From: Streptomyces sp. AA1529
GTDB lineage: Bacteria; Actinomycetota; Actinomycetes; Streptomycetales; Streptomycetaceae
Length of the DNA stretch: 64,000 nt
NCBI RefSeq assembly: GCF_000280905.1
Contig: NZ_ALAP01000020.1
Location: 1 to 64,000 of the forward strand
Direction of reading: 5' to 3'
Within the stretch, counting starts at the first letter, position 1; the number at the start of each line of letters is the position of its first letter. Under the pieces are notes generated by a model that was not told where the DNA came from, did not search any database, and was given only the letters and a program-made list of their open reading frames with translations. Positions 27,580 through 36,308 of the stretch are shown here, piece by piece. The position numbers were made by a program, and so were the translations under genes.

Positions 27580-28893
27580 TCAGGCCAGACCGGCCTCGCG
27601 GAAGGCGGCCAGGTTGGGGCGGATCACGGCGGTGGGCCGCGCCGTGGCGGCCACGGCATCGAGGGTCTTGAGTCCGTCGCCGGTGTTCAGGACGACCGTC
27701 GTGAGCGTCGGGTCGATGGCACCGGACTCGATCAGCTTGCGGGTCACGCCCAGCGTGACGCCGCCGGCCGTCTCCGCGAACACCCCTTCGGTCCGGGCGA
27801 GCAGCGCGATCGACTCCACGATCTCGGCGTCGTCCACGTCGTCGACGGCGCCGCCCGTGCGCGTGCAGATGTCGACCACGTACGGCCCGTCCGCCGGGTC
27901 CCCGATGGCCAGGGACTTGGCGATGGTGTCCGGCTGCTTGACCGGCCGGACGGCACCGGTGCCGTCCTTGTACGCACGGGACACCGGCGAGCAGCCCTCG
28001 GCCTGCGCGGCGTAGATGCGGTACGGCTTGTCCTCGACGAGCCCGAGCCGGATCAGCTCCCGCAGCCCCTTGTCGATCTTCACGAGCTGGCAGCCGGAGG
28101 CGACGGGGATGACGAGCTGGTCGGGCAGCCGCCAGCCGAGCTGCTCGCAGATCTCGTACGCCAGCGACTTCGATCCCTCGGCGTAGAACGGCCGCAGGTT
28201 GACGTTGGTGAAGCCCCACCCCTCGCCCAGCGGGTCGCCGATGAGCTCGGAGCAGAAGCGGTTCACGTCGTCGTAGGTGCCGTCGATCGCGACGAGTTCG
28301 CCCCCGTAGATCGCGGCCATCACCACCTTGGACTGCTCCAGCCCGTCCGGGATGAACACGCACGAGCGCAGTCCGGCCCGGGCGGCGGCGGCACCCACCG
28401 CGCCGGCCAGGTTGCCGGTGGAGGAGCAGGAGAGGGTGCTGAACCCGAAGGCGCGCGCCGCCTCCAGGGCGATGGCGACCGGGCGGTCCTTGAAGGAGTG
28501 GGTCGGGTTCCCGGAGTCGTCCTTGACGTAGAGGCCGCCGGTCACGCCCAGTTCGGCGGCGAGCCGGTCGGCCTTCACCAGCTGGGTGAGACCGGGGTTC
28601 AGGTTCGGCTTCCCGGCGACGTCGGCCGGCACCGGCAGCAGCGGCGCGTAGCGCCACATCGAGGCGGGCCCGGCGGCGATGCGCCGCCGCAGCTCCTCCG
28701 GATCGCCGGAGGGCAGCTCGTAGGCCACTTCCAGCGGGCCGAAACACTCCAGGCACACGAAGCTGGGGCCCAGCTCGGTGCGGGTGCCGCACTCCCGGCA
28801 GGAGAGGGCCACTGCGGCGCCGAGGTCGTAAGGGGGGCTTCCGGCGGTGCCGGTGGAGGTGGTGCTGTTCGCTGCAACTGTCTGCACAGCCAT
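27580..28893 (-). CDS. thrC: Threonine synthase
   Basis: A 437-aa PLP fold type II enzyme converting O-phosphohomoserine to threonine. It begins with a rubredoxin-like zinc knuckle (LSCRECGTRTELG, then FVCLECFGPLE) seen in one class of threonine synthases. The PLP lysine is in PTHSFKDRPVA, followed by CSSTGNLAGAVGAAAARAG and the glycine loop ASGCQLVKI. The message carries a SAM-I riboswitch ending 19 bases before the ATG, so high S-adenosylmethionine should lower expression. That is atypical for thrC. The ThiS/MoaD-like gene follows. Confidence 0.93.
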   Translation of the reverse strand: MAVQTVAANSTTSTGTAGSPPYDLGAAVALSCRECGTRTELGPSFVCLECFGPLEVAYELPSGDPEELRRRIAAGPASMWRYAPLLPVPADVAGKPNLNPGLTQLVKADRLAAELGVTGGLYVKDDSGNPTHSFKDRPVAIALEAARAFGFSTLSCSSTGNLAGAVGAAAARAGLRSCVFIPDGLEQSKVVMAAIYGGELVAIDGTYDDVNRFCSELIGDPLGEGWGFTNVNLRPFYAEGSKSLAYEICEQLGWRLPDQLVIPVASGCQLVKIDKGLRELIRLGLVEDKPYRIYAAQAEGCSPVSRAYKDGTGAVRPVKQPDTIAKSLAIGDPADGPYVVDICTRTGGAVDDVDDAEIVESIALLARTEGVFAETAGGVTLGVTRKLIESGAIDPTLTTVVLNTGDGLKTLDAVAATARPTAVIRPNLAAFREAGLA

Positions 28894-28912
28894 GGAGGCG
28901 AGGCCCTTTCTC

Positions 28913-29058
28913 CTCATCTTCCCCGTGGCGTATCTCGTCACGGGCCGGAATTGGCACCGTCCCCACGAGGCGGTCTCGCCTTTGAGTCCGCGTACGCGCG
29001 GATCGCGGGATGGTTGCCGGGGCTTCAACGGGCCGTTCCCTCTGCCCCTCTGGATGAG
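28913..29058 (-). promoter_or_regulatory. SAM-I (S-box) riboswitch upstream of thrC
   Basis: On the thrC strand, the P1 helix pairs CTCATC with GATGAG (29058-29053 with 28918-28913). The conserved core follows in order: GAGGGAACGGCCC, then TGAAGCCCCGGCAACC (GGCAACC at 29018-29012), then GGTGCCAATTCC (28958-28947). These are the invariant elements of the class. The 3' strand of P1 abuts GAGGAG, so ligand-stabilised P1 would mask the ribosome site; no terminator hairpin is obvious. Class assignment is by conserved motifs and is strong. Confidence 0.95.
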
Positions 29059-29393
29059 CTGCACTATGGCTACGGGCGGCCGAGAGCCGCCCGGGCGTTT
29101 GTGTCGCGGCGCCCCCGAGATGCGGAGGTCACCTGCGCTGTTCAAGACTGTAACCGACGGCGGTCACGCTTGAGGGGGACGTCCGAACCGCGAGATGGAT
29201 CTTCCACCGCTCGTCGTCCCCGGTCCGGGGCGGCAACGGCACCTCCGGGCGCTCCTCGGCACCCGCCCGGACCCGCCCGACCGGACCGGCCGGCCGACCG
29301 CCCGACCACCCGACCACCCGACCAGCCCGACCCGGAGCCGACCGGACCGACCACGGATCCGACCGACCGGACCGACCACAGGAAGGCGCGCAC
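29059..29393. other. Gene-free interval between thrC and gpgS
   Basis: This should hold the thrC promoter; on that strand CATAGT lies a few bases before the riboswitch. It also holds the gpgS promoter. The right half is built from CGACC/ACCGG short repeats. No small gene is convincing. Confidence 0.6.
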
Positions 29394-30395
29394 GTGCTCG
29401 ACGAAGTGGGCCGCTGGCTGCGGCGCCGTTCCTGGCGCGTCGCGGACCGGCCGCTGGAGGACCTGCTGGCGGTCAAGCGCCGCACCGGCACCACCGTCAG
29501 CGTGGTGCTGCCCGCGCTCGACGAGGAGGCCACCGTCGGCGACATCGTCTCGGTGATCCGCCGCGAGCTGGCCACACCGCACCCCGGCACCGGGACCGCG
29601 CTGGTGGACGAACTGATCGTGATGAACTCCGGCTCCACCGACCGGACCGCCGAGGTCGCCGCGGCCGCCGGGGCCGAGGTGGTCCACCGGGACGAGGTGC
29701 TGCCCAGGCTGCCGCCCCGCCCCGGCAAGGGCGAGGTGCTGTGGCGTTCCCTGCTGGCGACCAGCGGCGACATCGTCTGCTTCGTCGACGCCGATCTGCG
29801 CGAGTTCTCGCCGGACTTCGTCACCGGCATCGTCGGGCCGCTGCTGACCGAACCGGACGTGCACCTGGTCAAGGCGATGTACGACCGCCCGCTGCGGGAC
29901 AGCCCGGCGGGTGGCGGGCGGGTGACCGAGCTGGTGGCGCGTCCGCTGCTGAATCTGCACTGGCCCCGGCTGGCCGGTCTCGTCCAGCCGCTCGGCGGCG
30001 AGTACGCGGCCCGCCGTTCGCTGCTGGAGCGGCTGCCGTTCCCGGTGGGCTACGGGGTGGAGCTGGCGCTGCTGGTCGACACGCTGGAGCTGGTGGGGCT
30101 GGACGCACTGGCCCAGGTCGACGTGGGGGTCCGGCGGCACCGCAACCAGGACGGGCAGGCGCTCGGCCGGATGGCGACCGCCATCCACGCGGCGGCCGAG
30201 CGCCGCATCGCGCGGGGCCCGGCGACGGTGGACGGCGCGCGCGGCGGGACCGAGGCGCTGTCGGGCGGCACGGCGCTGACCCAGTTCGAGCGGGACGCGT
30301 CGGGGTGCTTCGTCCCCCGCGGCCACCTGGTGGATGTGGAGGAGCGCCCGCCGATGTGCACCGTGCCCGAGTACGGGCAGCGGATGGCGGCCTGA
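29394..30395 (+). CDS. gpgS: Glucosyl-3-phosphoglycerate synthase
   Basis: A 333-aa GT-A glycosyltransferase (GT81-like). It has VVLPALDEEATVGDIV, NSGSTDRTAEVAAAAGAEV, the metal-binding DAD in FVDADLREFSPDFV and QPLGGEYAARRSLLERLPFPVGYGVE. It makes glucosyl-3-phosphoglycerate from NDP-glucose and 3-phosphoglycerate, the first step to glucosylglycerate or methylglucose polysaccharide. AGGAAGG precedes the GTG at 29394. The phosphatase partner is not adjacent, but OtsA and OtsB follow, giving a compatible-solute theme. Confidence 0.92.
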   Translation: MLDEVGRWLRRRSWRVADRPLEDLLAVKRRTGTTVSVVLPALDEEATVGDIVSVIRRELATPHPGTGTALVDELIVMNSGSTDRTAEVAAAAGAEVVHRDEVLPRLPPRPGKGEVLWRSLLATSGDIVCFVDADLREFSPDFVTGIVGPLLTEPDVHLVKAMYDRPLRDSPAGGGRVTELVARPLLNLHWPRLAGLVQPLGGEYAARRSLLERLPFPVGYGVELALLVDTLELVGLDALAQVDVGVRRHRNQDGQALGRMATAIHAAAERRIARGPATVDGARGGTEALSGGTALTQFERDASGCFVPRGHLVDVEERPPMCTVPEYGQRMAA

Positions 30396-30463
30396 GCGGC
30401 CCGGAGGTACCCCTGTCCGTGTTCGGGGGCCGACGGGCACGTTTGAGCGGTTTCGGGGGTGGC

Positions 30464-30469
30464 TAGGCT
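30464..30469 (+). promoter_or_regulatory. -10 element placing a leaderless start at otsA
   Basis: TAGGCT ends seven bases before the ATG at 30477, with TTTGAG 16 bases upstream of it. No Shine-Dalgarno precedes the ATG. The same seven-base spacing recurs at three other genes in the window (2047, 42138, 45754). Confidence 0.55.
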
Positions 30470-30476
30470 CAGCGGC

Positions 30477-32114
30477 ATGGTCGCTGGAGGAACACCGCCC
30501 GGAGCAGCACCGCAGGGAGCAGCACCGCAGGGAGCAGCACCCCAGGGAGCGGGGGAAGCGCCCGGAGTGCGGGAGGCGGGGGGAGGCCCGGCCCGGGTGC
30601 TGGTGGCGTCCAACCGCGGCCCGGTGTCCTACACGCGCGCCGAGGACGGCACGCTCTCCGCCAGGCGCGGCGGCGGCGGGCTGGTCTCCGGGCTGTCGGC
30701 CATCGGCCCGGAGGCGGACGCGCTGTGGGTGTGCGCCGCGCTCGGCGACGGGGACCGCGAGGCTGCCCGGTCGGCGCGGGGACGGCTGGACACCGGGGAC
30801 ACCGGGGGGCAGCCGGTGCGGATGCTGGACATCCCGGCCGGCACCTTCGAGGCGGCCTACCACGGCATCGCCAACTCCGTACTGTGGTTCACCCATCACA
30901 TGCTGTACCACACACCGCTGGAGCCGGTCTTCGACGAGGACTTCAGCGGCCAGTGGGCCGGGTACGAGGCGTACAACGCCGCTTTCGCGGACGCGCTGGC
31001 GCAGGAGGCCGACGACGGTGCCGCCGTCCTGGTGCAGGACTACCACCTCGCGCTGGTGCCCGGCATGCTCCGCGCACGCCGCCCCGACCTGCGGATCGGC
31101 CACTTCTCGCACACGCCGTGGGCGCCCGCCGACTACTTCCGGCTGCTCCCGGACGACGTCGCCGCGCAGGTGCTGCGCGGCATGCTCGGCGCCGACCGCA
31201 CCGCGTTCCTGACCGCGCGCTGGGCCCGGCTGTTCGCCGAGTGCTGTGCGCGGGTGCTGGGTGCCACGGTGGCGGGCGGCGGCTTCCCGGGGGCGGACGC
31301 CCCGGGCCGGGACTCCGCGCCGCCGGGCACCTCGGCGGATGACTCCGCGCCGGAGGACTTCTCGCTGACGGTGACCTTCGAGGGCCGTACGACGCGTATC
31401 GGGGTGCATCCGCTGGGTGCGGACGGCGACTTCCTGCGCGAGCGGGCGCACCGGAGCGACGTCGCGGACCGGCTGGCGCAGTTGCGCGACCAGGTGGGCA
31501 CGGACCCCGAGGGGAGCCCGCGCCGGGTCCTGGTCCGGGTGGACCGCACCGAGCTGTCCAAGAACATCGTCCGGGGCCTGTACGCCTACCGGCGGCTGCT
31601 GGCCGACCACCCCGAGTGGCGCGAGCGCGTCGTCCACCTGGCGTTCGCCTACCCGTCGCGGCAGGACCTCGCCGTCTACCGGGACTACACGGCCGAGGTG
31701 GGCCGGGTCGCCGAGGAGATCAACCGGGAGTTCGGCACCGGCGGCTGGACGCCGGTGGTGCTGCATGTGAAGGACGACTTCGCGAGGTCGCTGGCGGCCT
31801 ACCGGATGGCGGACGTCGCGCTGGTGAACCCGGTACGGGACGGCATGAACCTGGTGGCCAAGGAGGTCCCCGTGGTCTCGGACGCGGGCTGCTCGCTGGT
31901 GCTCTCCCGGGAGGCGGGCGCCCATGCGGAGCTGGCGTCCGACGTGCTGTCCGTGAACCCGTTCGACGTGCGGGAGACGGCGGCCGCCCTGCGCACCGCG
32001 CTGGGGGCGGACCCGGCCGACCGCGCGGAGCGGACCCGCCGACTGGCCGCGACGGCCACCTCCCGGCCGCCGGCCCGCTGGTTCCTCGACCAGTTGGAGG
32101 CACTGCCCGGCTGA
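30477..32114 (+). CDS. otsA: Trehalose-6-phosphate synthase
   Basis: A 545-aa GT20 enzyme that transfers glucose from an NDP-glucose to glucose-6-phosphate. Landmarks are VASNRGPVSY, TLSARRGGGGLVSGL, VQDYHLALVPGMLR, FSHTPWAP, VRVDRTELSKNIVRGLYAY and NPVRDGMNLVAKE. The first 35 residues contain three GAAPQ repeats coded by a 15-bp tandem repeat at 30501-30545 and are probably disordered. ATG 30477 is preferred to GTG 30459 because a -10-like TAGGCT sits between them. otsB is convergent on the other strand rather than co-transcribed. Confidence 0.92.
   Translation: MVAGGTPPGAAPQGAAPQGAAPQGAGEAPGVREAGGGPARVLVASNRGPVSYTRAEDGTLSARRGGGGLVSGLSAIGPEADALWVCAALGDGDREAARSARGRLDTGDTGGQPVRMLDIPAGTFEAAYHGIANSVLWFTHHMLYHTPLEPVFDEDFSGQWAGYEAYNAAFADALAQEADDGAAVLVQDYHLALVPGMLRARRPDLRIGHFSHTPWAPADYFRLLPDDVAAQVLRGMLGADRTAFLTARWARLFAECCARVLGATVAGGGFPGADAPGRDSAPPGTSADDSAPEDFSLTVTFEGRTTRIGVHPLGADGDFLRERAHRSDVADRLAQLRDQVGTDPEGSPRRVLVRVDRTELSKNIVRGLYAYRRLLADHPEWRERVVHLAFAYPSRQDLAVYRDYTAEVGRVAEEINREFGTGGWTPVVLHVKDDFARSLAAYRMADVALVNPVRDGMNLVAKEVPVVSDAGCSLVLSREAGAHAELASDVLSVNPFDVRETAAALRTALGADPADRAERTRRLAATATSRPPARWFLDQLEALPG
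30501..30545 (+). repeat. Three 15-bp tandem repeats in the otsA 5' end
   Basis: Three copies of GGAGCAGCACCGCAG (the last with one change), in frame, encode GAAPQ three times. Copy-number change would alter the N-terminal tail without a frameshift. Confidence 0.9.
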
Positions 32115-32190
32115 CCCAGCCCCGCGCGGCCGGCTCACCCGGGCCCGCGCGGTGCCGGCCGGACGGTGCCGGCCGGGCGGCGTCCGCGGG

Positions 32191-33069
32191 TCAGTGCGGC
32201 GGCTGGATTCCGTCCGCCAACGCCCGCAGCCAGGCCACCAGTCCGGCCGGGCCCGGGACCCGGACGTCCGCTCCGTCGCGGAGTTCGGGAACCGCCTCGG
32301 CCGCCGCCTCGGGCGCGCTGTAGAGCAGCAGTCCCGGTACGCCCTCGGCGCGCAGGGCCGTGACAGCGGCGTAGGCGGGCAGGTCGCCGCGGTCGTCACC
32401 GGCGTAGACGACGGCGGTGGCGGAGCGCTCGCGGACGAAGCCGGTGAGTGCCGCACCCTTGTCGGCTCCCGGCGGCCGGAGTTCGAGCACCATGCGGCCC
32501 GGCTCCACCACGAGTCCGTGCCGTTCGGCCAGCGCGTACAGCGGCTCCCGCAGCCGGTCGAGAGCCGCGTCGGGCGAGGCGGCGCGCCGGGTGTGCACGG
32601 CGAGTGCCCGGCCCTTGTCCTCCGTCCAGGTGCCCTCCGGTGCTTCGGACGCCCGCAGCAGCCCGGGGAGTTCGGCCCGTACCGCGGCCACTCCGGCGGG
32701 TGGTTCGGGGGCGCGGACGACCGGGTCCGCCGCGTCCCACCGTTCGGCCCCGTAGCCGCCCAGGACGGTGAGCCCCTCCAGTCCGGCGGCGCCTTCCAGG
32801 CCGCCGTACCGTACGGCTTCCGCCGCCGGGCGGCCGGTGATCACGGCGACGCCGGCCAGTCGCGGGGCGAGCCGCGCCAGCACGGGGACCGCCTCGGGGT
32901 GCGCCCGGGCGTCCCGCGGATCGCCGACGATGGGCGCGAGGGTGCCGTCGAAGTCGAGCGCGAGCGCGGTGCGCGCGGGGTCGGCGCGGACGGCGGCGAG
33001 CCCGGCGCGCCCCGCCTCCGTCTCGGGTTCGGGCAGCGGGGGATGCGCGGAGAGCGGCGGAAGCGACAT
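32191..33069 (-). CDS. otsB: Trehalose-6-phosphate phosphatase
   Basis: A 292-aa HAD-superfamily enzyme. Motif I is LALDFDGTLAPI (nucleophile and acid Asp), motif II is AVITGRPA, the lysine is in PPGADKGAALTGFV and motif III/IV is VVYAGDDRGDLPAY. The family cap segment covers GGYGAERWD to LELRPPGADKG. It removes phosphate from the OtsA product to release trehalose. Convergent with otsA, 76 bases between stops. Confidence 0.93.
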   Translation of the reverse strand: MSLPPLSAHPPLPEPETEAGRAGLAAVRADPARTALALDFDGTLAPIVGDPRDARAHPEAVPVLARLAPRLAGVAVITGRPAAEAVRYGGLEGAAGLEGLTVLGGYGAERWDAADPVVRAPEPPAGVAAVRAELPGLLRASEAPEGTWTEDKGRALAVHTRRAASPDAALDRLREPLYALAERHGLVVEPGRMVLELRPPGADKGAALTGFVRERSATAVVYAGDDRGDLPAYAAVTALRAEGVPGLLLYSAPEAAAEAVPELRDGADVRVPGPAGLVAWLRALADGIQPPH

Positions 33070-33189
33070 GTTCGCACCCTAGCGAGCGGGCGGGTGCCGG
33101 ACCCGCCGGTCCGCCGGGATGCCGGGATGCCGGTCCGCCGGGAGGCGCGGGCCCCGGGACCAGGGGTCCGCCGGGGTCCGGGGCCGGGT

Positions 33190-33567
33190 CTAGTGGGTGC
33201 GGTCCCGGGCGGCCTGCCGGAGGCGCCGCAGGCGGTTGACCGTCACCGGAGCGTGCCGGGCCGCGCGGGGGTCGTCGAGCAGCGCGTTGAGGTACTGGTA
33301 GTAGCGCACGGGCGACATCCCCAACTGCTCCCGCACGGCGCGCTCCTTCTCGCCGGAGGAGGGCCGGCCGCGGGCCGCGAAGGCGAGCACCGCGCGGTCC
33401 TCCGCGGAGAGGTCGCCCGCTGCCGGGTCCGCCGCGCCGCCGGGAGCCTCCCCGACGGCGTCCGCAGCCGCGTCCGCGGCAGCGCCGGCAGGCCGGTCCG
33501 CCGTACCGGGTTCGTCCGTCCCGCCGTCCGCGCCGCCGCTGTCCCGCTCGTCCTCCGTACCGCTCAC
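33190..33567 (-). CDS. DUF3263 domain-containing protein
   Basis: A 125-aa protein. An Asp/Gly/Ala-rich disordered head of about 60 residues is followed by a DUF3263 domain (LSAEDRAVLAFAARGRPSSGEKERAVREQLGMSPVRYYQYLNALLDDP). The helical YY-containing part resembles a small HTH, and the C-terminus is basic. Possibly DNA-associated. Function not established. Confidence 0.83.
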   Translation of the reverse strand: MSGTEDERDSGGADGGTDEPGTADRPAGAAADAAADAVGEAPGGAADPAAGDLSAEDRAVLAFAARGRPSSGEKERAVREQLGMSPVRYYQYLNALLDDPRAARHAPVTVNRLRRLRQAARDRTH

Positions 33568-33685
33568 GCTTCCACCGTACGTGCCGGAGCAGCCGCCGCG
33601 GCCGCGCGGGAGGGGCGCCCGGCGCCGGCAGGGGCCGCCCGGCGCCGAGCGAGCGGCGCCCGGGCGCCCGCAGCCACGCCCGGCG

Positions 33686-34981
33686 TCAGGAGGGCTTCGC
33701 CTCCTCCTCGGCTTCCGCCTTGCGCTGGAGTTCGGTGAGCACGGCCTTCGGGTCGCCGCCCTTGACGGCGGCCTGGCCGATGGACTTCTTGATGGTCGCG
33801 TTGGTACTCGCCCAGGAGACCTTGCCCACCGGGTAGAACTCGGCGCCGGCGAGCTGGTCGAGGAAGGGCCAGAGCTTCTTCTGCTCCTTGTCCTTGCGCA
33901 TCTTCTCGGAGGCGCTGGTGGTGACGGGCAGCAGTCCGTACTGGGAGACGAAGGAGTAGTGGTTCTTCGTCTCGAAGACGAAGGCGAGGAACTTGCCGCA
34001 TGCCTCGCGGTGGCCGTGCTTCTTGAACGCCATCATCCAGTCGGCGACGCCGAGGGTGCCCTCGGCGGGGCCCTTGCTGCCGGGCAGCTTGCCGGTGCCG
34101 TAGGAGATGTCCTTCTTGTCGGCCTGCTGCATCAGGGTGGGGTGCCCGTTGAGGATGCCGACGTCGCCTTCGGTGAACGCGTCGAACAGCTTCTGCCGGT
34201 CGGTGCGCTGGGGGCTGGGTTCGGTGTAGCCGGGCGTGACGAGGTTGTCGCGCAGCCACTGGAACGTCTCGATGTTCTCGGGGGAGTTGATGGTGTAGTT
34301 GCCCACGCTGTCGACGTAGGCGCCGCCGTTGCCGAGCATCCACATCAGGGACTCGCCCTGCGCCTCCTCGGGGCCGAGCGGCAGCCCGTAGGGGATCCGC
34401 ACCCCGGCGGACTTCAGGGCGCGGGCCGCCGACTTGAGCTCCTGCCAGCTCTCCGGCGGCTTGTCGGGGTCGAGTCCGGCCTTCTCGAAGAGGTCCTTGT
34501 TGTAGAAGAGCACCCGGGTGCTGGCGACGAACGGCAGTCCGTACTGGACGCGGCGCACCTCACCGGCCTCGGCGAGGGAGACGAGGAACTCGGCCTGCGC
34601 GGGGATCGGGAGCAGTTCGCTGACCTTGTAGAGCTTTCCCTCGTCGGCCCAGTCGGCGTACGAGTCGACCTGGGCGATGTCCGGCGGGTCGCCCTTGTCG
34701 ACCATTTCGGTGAGCTTCTTGCCGATGTCGTTCCAACTGTGCACGGTGACATCGACTTTGATGTCGGGGTTCTTCTTGGTGAAGGCCTCGGCGAGCTTCT
34801 GCCAGTAGATCTTGGAGCTGTTCTCGGCGCCGGGGTTGCCGTAGTCGGCGGCGACGAGCTTCAGCGTCACCTCGCCCGATCCGGGGCCGCCGCCGCAGCC
34901 GGACAGTGCGGTCATACCGGCCGCCCCGGCCACACCTGTCGCGGCCATACCCAGGAATCGACGCCGTTCCATCTTCTCCAT
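33686..34981 (-). CDS. ABC transporter sugar-binding lipoprotein (Tat-exported)
   Basis: A 431-aa family 1 extracellular solute-binding protein. The signal combines a twin-arginine-like MERRRFLGMAATGVAG with a lipobox LSGC, so it is predicted to be exported folded and lipid-anchored. Mature features are typical of sugar binders (VHSWNDIGKKLTEMVDKGDPPDIAQVDSYADWADEG; GILNGHPTLMQQ). No permease or ATPase genes adjoin, so it must use a shared or remote transporter. Divergent from nagK-nagA with a dre site in between. An amino sugar or chito-oligosaccharide ligand is inferred from context. Confidence 0.9.
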   Translation of the reverse strand: MEKMERRRFLGMAATGVAGAAGMTALSGCGGGPGSGEVTLKLVAADYGNPGAENSSKIYWQKLAEAFTKKNPDIKVDVTVHSWNDIGKKLTEMVDKGDPPDIAQVDSYADWADEGKLYKVSELLPIPAQAEFLVSLAEAGEVRRVQYGLPFVASTRVLFYNKDLFEKAGLDPDKPPESWQELKSAARALKSAGVRIPYGLPLGPEEAQGESLMWMLGNGGAYVDSVGNYTINSPENIETFQWLRDNLVTPGYTEPSPQRTDRQKLFDAFTEGDVGILNGHPTLMQQADKKDISYGTGKLPGSKGPAEGTLGVADWMMAFKKHGHREACGKFLAFVFETKNHYSFVSQYGLLPVTTSASEKMRKDKEQKKLWPFLDQLAGAEFYPVGKVSWASTNATIKKSIGQAAVKGGDPKAVLTELQRKAEAEEEAKPS

Positions 34982-35226
34982 ACCCCTCAGCCCTGCGAAC
35001 CCTCAGAACATACTGCGAGCCCCGTGCGTGCCTCAGCTCCCCCTGGCACCACCAGCCCCGGCCCGTCCGCCCGGAGTCTCCCTCCATGAAGGCCCGAGCG
35101 TCCACCGAAACCGGATACCAGTACGGAATCAGGTTGGCTTCCATTCGGATCACGAAAGAAGTCCGGATGCGGACGAACCGCTCGCCGTGCCGCACGGAAC
35201 GCCCGGCAACGGGAAGAAGCCCCCGG

Positions 35227-35242
35227 AGTGGACTAGACCTTT
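35227..35242. promoter_or_regulatory. dre-like site (DasR binding) before nagK
   Basis: AGTGGACTAGACCTTT matches the DasR responsive element AGTGGTCTAGACCACT at 13 of 16 positions. It lies 28 bases before the nagK GTG and in the shared control region with the divergent sugar-binding protein gene. DasR is the GlcNAc-responsive GntR regulator of Streptomyces; glucosamine-6-phosphate releases it. Confidence 0.82.
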
Positions 35243-35270
35243 ACACTCCTCACACGGGACACTGTCCTGC

Positions 35271-36308
35271 GTGAGTACCCGTGACAAGGCCCCCCGTGCG
35301 TCCGCGGCAGCCGACGCCTCCCGGACGCAGACCCGGGAAGCGCCCCCCGTGCAGTACGTCATCGCTCTCGACGTCGGCGGCACCGGGATGAAGGCCGCCC
35401 TCATCGGCACCGGCAACGAACTGCTGCACGAGGCGCGTCGGGCCACCGGCCGGGACCGCGGCCCCGAAGCGGTGGTGGCGGGGATCCTCGACTTCGCCGC
35501 CGAACTGCGCGCCGAGGGCGTACGGCAGTACGGCACCGAACCCTCCGCCGCCGGCGTCGCCGTCCCCGGCACCATCGACGAGGAGCACGGCATCGCCGTC
35601 TTCTCCGCGAACCTCGGCTGGCGCGACGTGCCGATGCGCGCGCTGCTGAGCGAACGGCTCGGCCGGGGACGGGACACCCGGCTGCCGCCGCTGCCGGTCG
35701 CACTCGGCCACGACGTGCGCACCGGCGGGCTCGCGGAGGGCCGCATCGGCGCCGGGGACGGGGTGGACCGCTACCTCTTCGTCCCGCTGGGAACCGGCAT
35801 CGCGGGCGCCATCGGCATCGGGGACCGGGTCGAACCCGGGGCACACGGCAGTGCGGGCGAGATCGGCCACATCGTCGTACGGCCCGACGGCCCGCCCTGC
35901 GGCTGCGGCCAGCGCGGCTGCCTGGAACGCCTCGCCTCGGCGTCCGCGGTCGGCGCGGCCTGGGCGGCGGCCTGCGGCGACCCGGAGGCGACGGCCGCCG
36001 ACGCCGCCGCGGCCGTGGCCGCGGGCGACCCGCGCGCCCGACAGGTGTGGGCCGACGCCGTCGATGCGCTGGCCACCGGCCTGGTCACGGGACTCACGCT
36101 GCTCGACCCCCGCACACTGATCATCGGCGGCGGCCTCGCCGAGGCGGGCGACACCCTCTTCGTTCCGCTCCGGGAGGCGGTGCGCGAGAAGGTCACATTC
36201 CAGCCACTCCCGACCATTGTGCCCGCGGCCCTCGGAGACGCCGCGGGCTGCCTGGGCGCGGGTCTCCTCGCCTGGGACCTACTCTCCGCGGAGGTTGCGA
36301 GCCGATGA
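35271..36308 (+). CDS. nagK: N-acetylglucosamine kinase, ROK family
   Basis: A 345-aa ROK sugar kinase. It shows ALDVGGTGMKAALI (ATP phosphate loop), GVAVPGTIDEEHGI, PLGTGIAGAIG and the zinc motif GEIGHIVVRPDGPPCGCGQRGCLE. Its gene overlaps nagA by ATGA and stands behind a dre site, matching the Streptomyces nagKA operon, so the substrate is likely GlcNAc. GTG at 35271 is taken as the start. GTG at 35349 (VQYVIALDVGG) would begin directly at the kinase fold; neither has a strong ribosome site. Confidence 0.88.
   Translation: MSTRDKAPRASAAADASRTQTREAPPVQYVIALDVGGTGMKAALIGTGNELLHEARRATGRDRGPEAVVAGILDFAAELRAEGVRQYGTEPSAAGVAVPGTIDEEHGIAVFSANLGWRDVPMRALLSERLGRGRDTRLPPLPVALGHDVRTGGLAEGRIGAGDGVDRYLFVPLGTGIAGAIGIGDRVEPGAHGSAGEIGHIVVRPDGPPCGCGQRGCLERLASASAVGAAWAAACGDPEATAADAAAAVAAGDPRARQVWADAVDALATGLVTGLTLLDPRTLIIGGGLAEAGDTLFVPLREAVREKVTFQPLPTIVPAALGDAAGCLGAGLLAWDLLSAEVASR

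Noticed and set aside
26860..29556. An 898-codon frame spanning thrC on the opposite strand
   Set aside because: It crosses the SAM riboswitch, a terminator and two well-supported genes in antisense.
29142..32456. A 1104-codon open frame on the minus strand
   Set aside because: It lies antisense to gpgS and otsA, which have clear family motifs. Its composition is the mirror of their codon bias.
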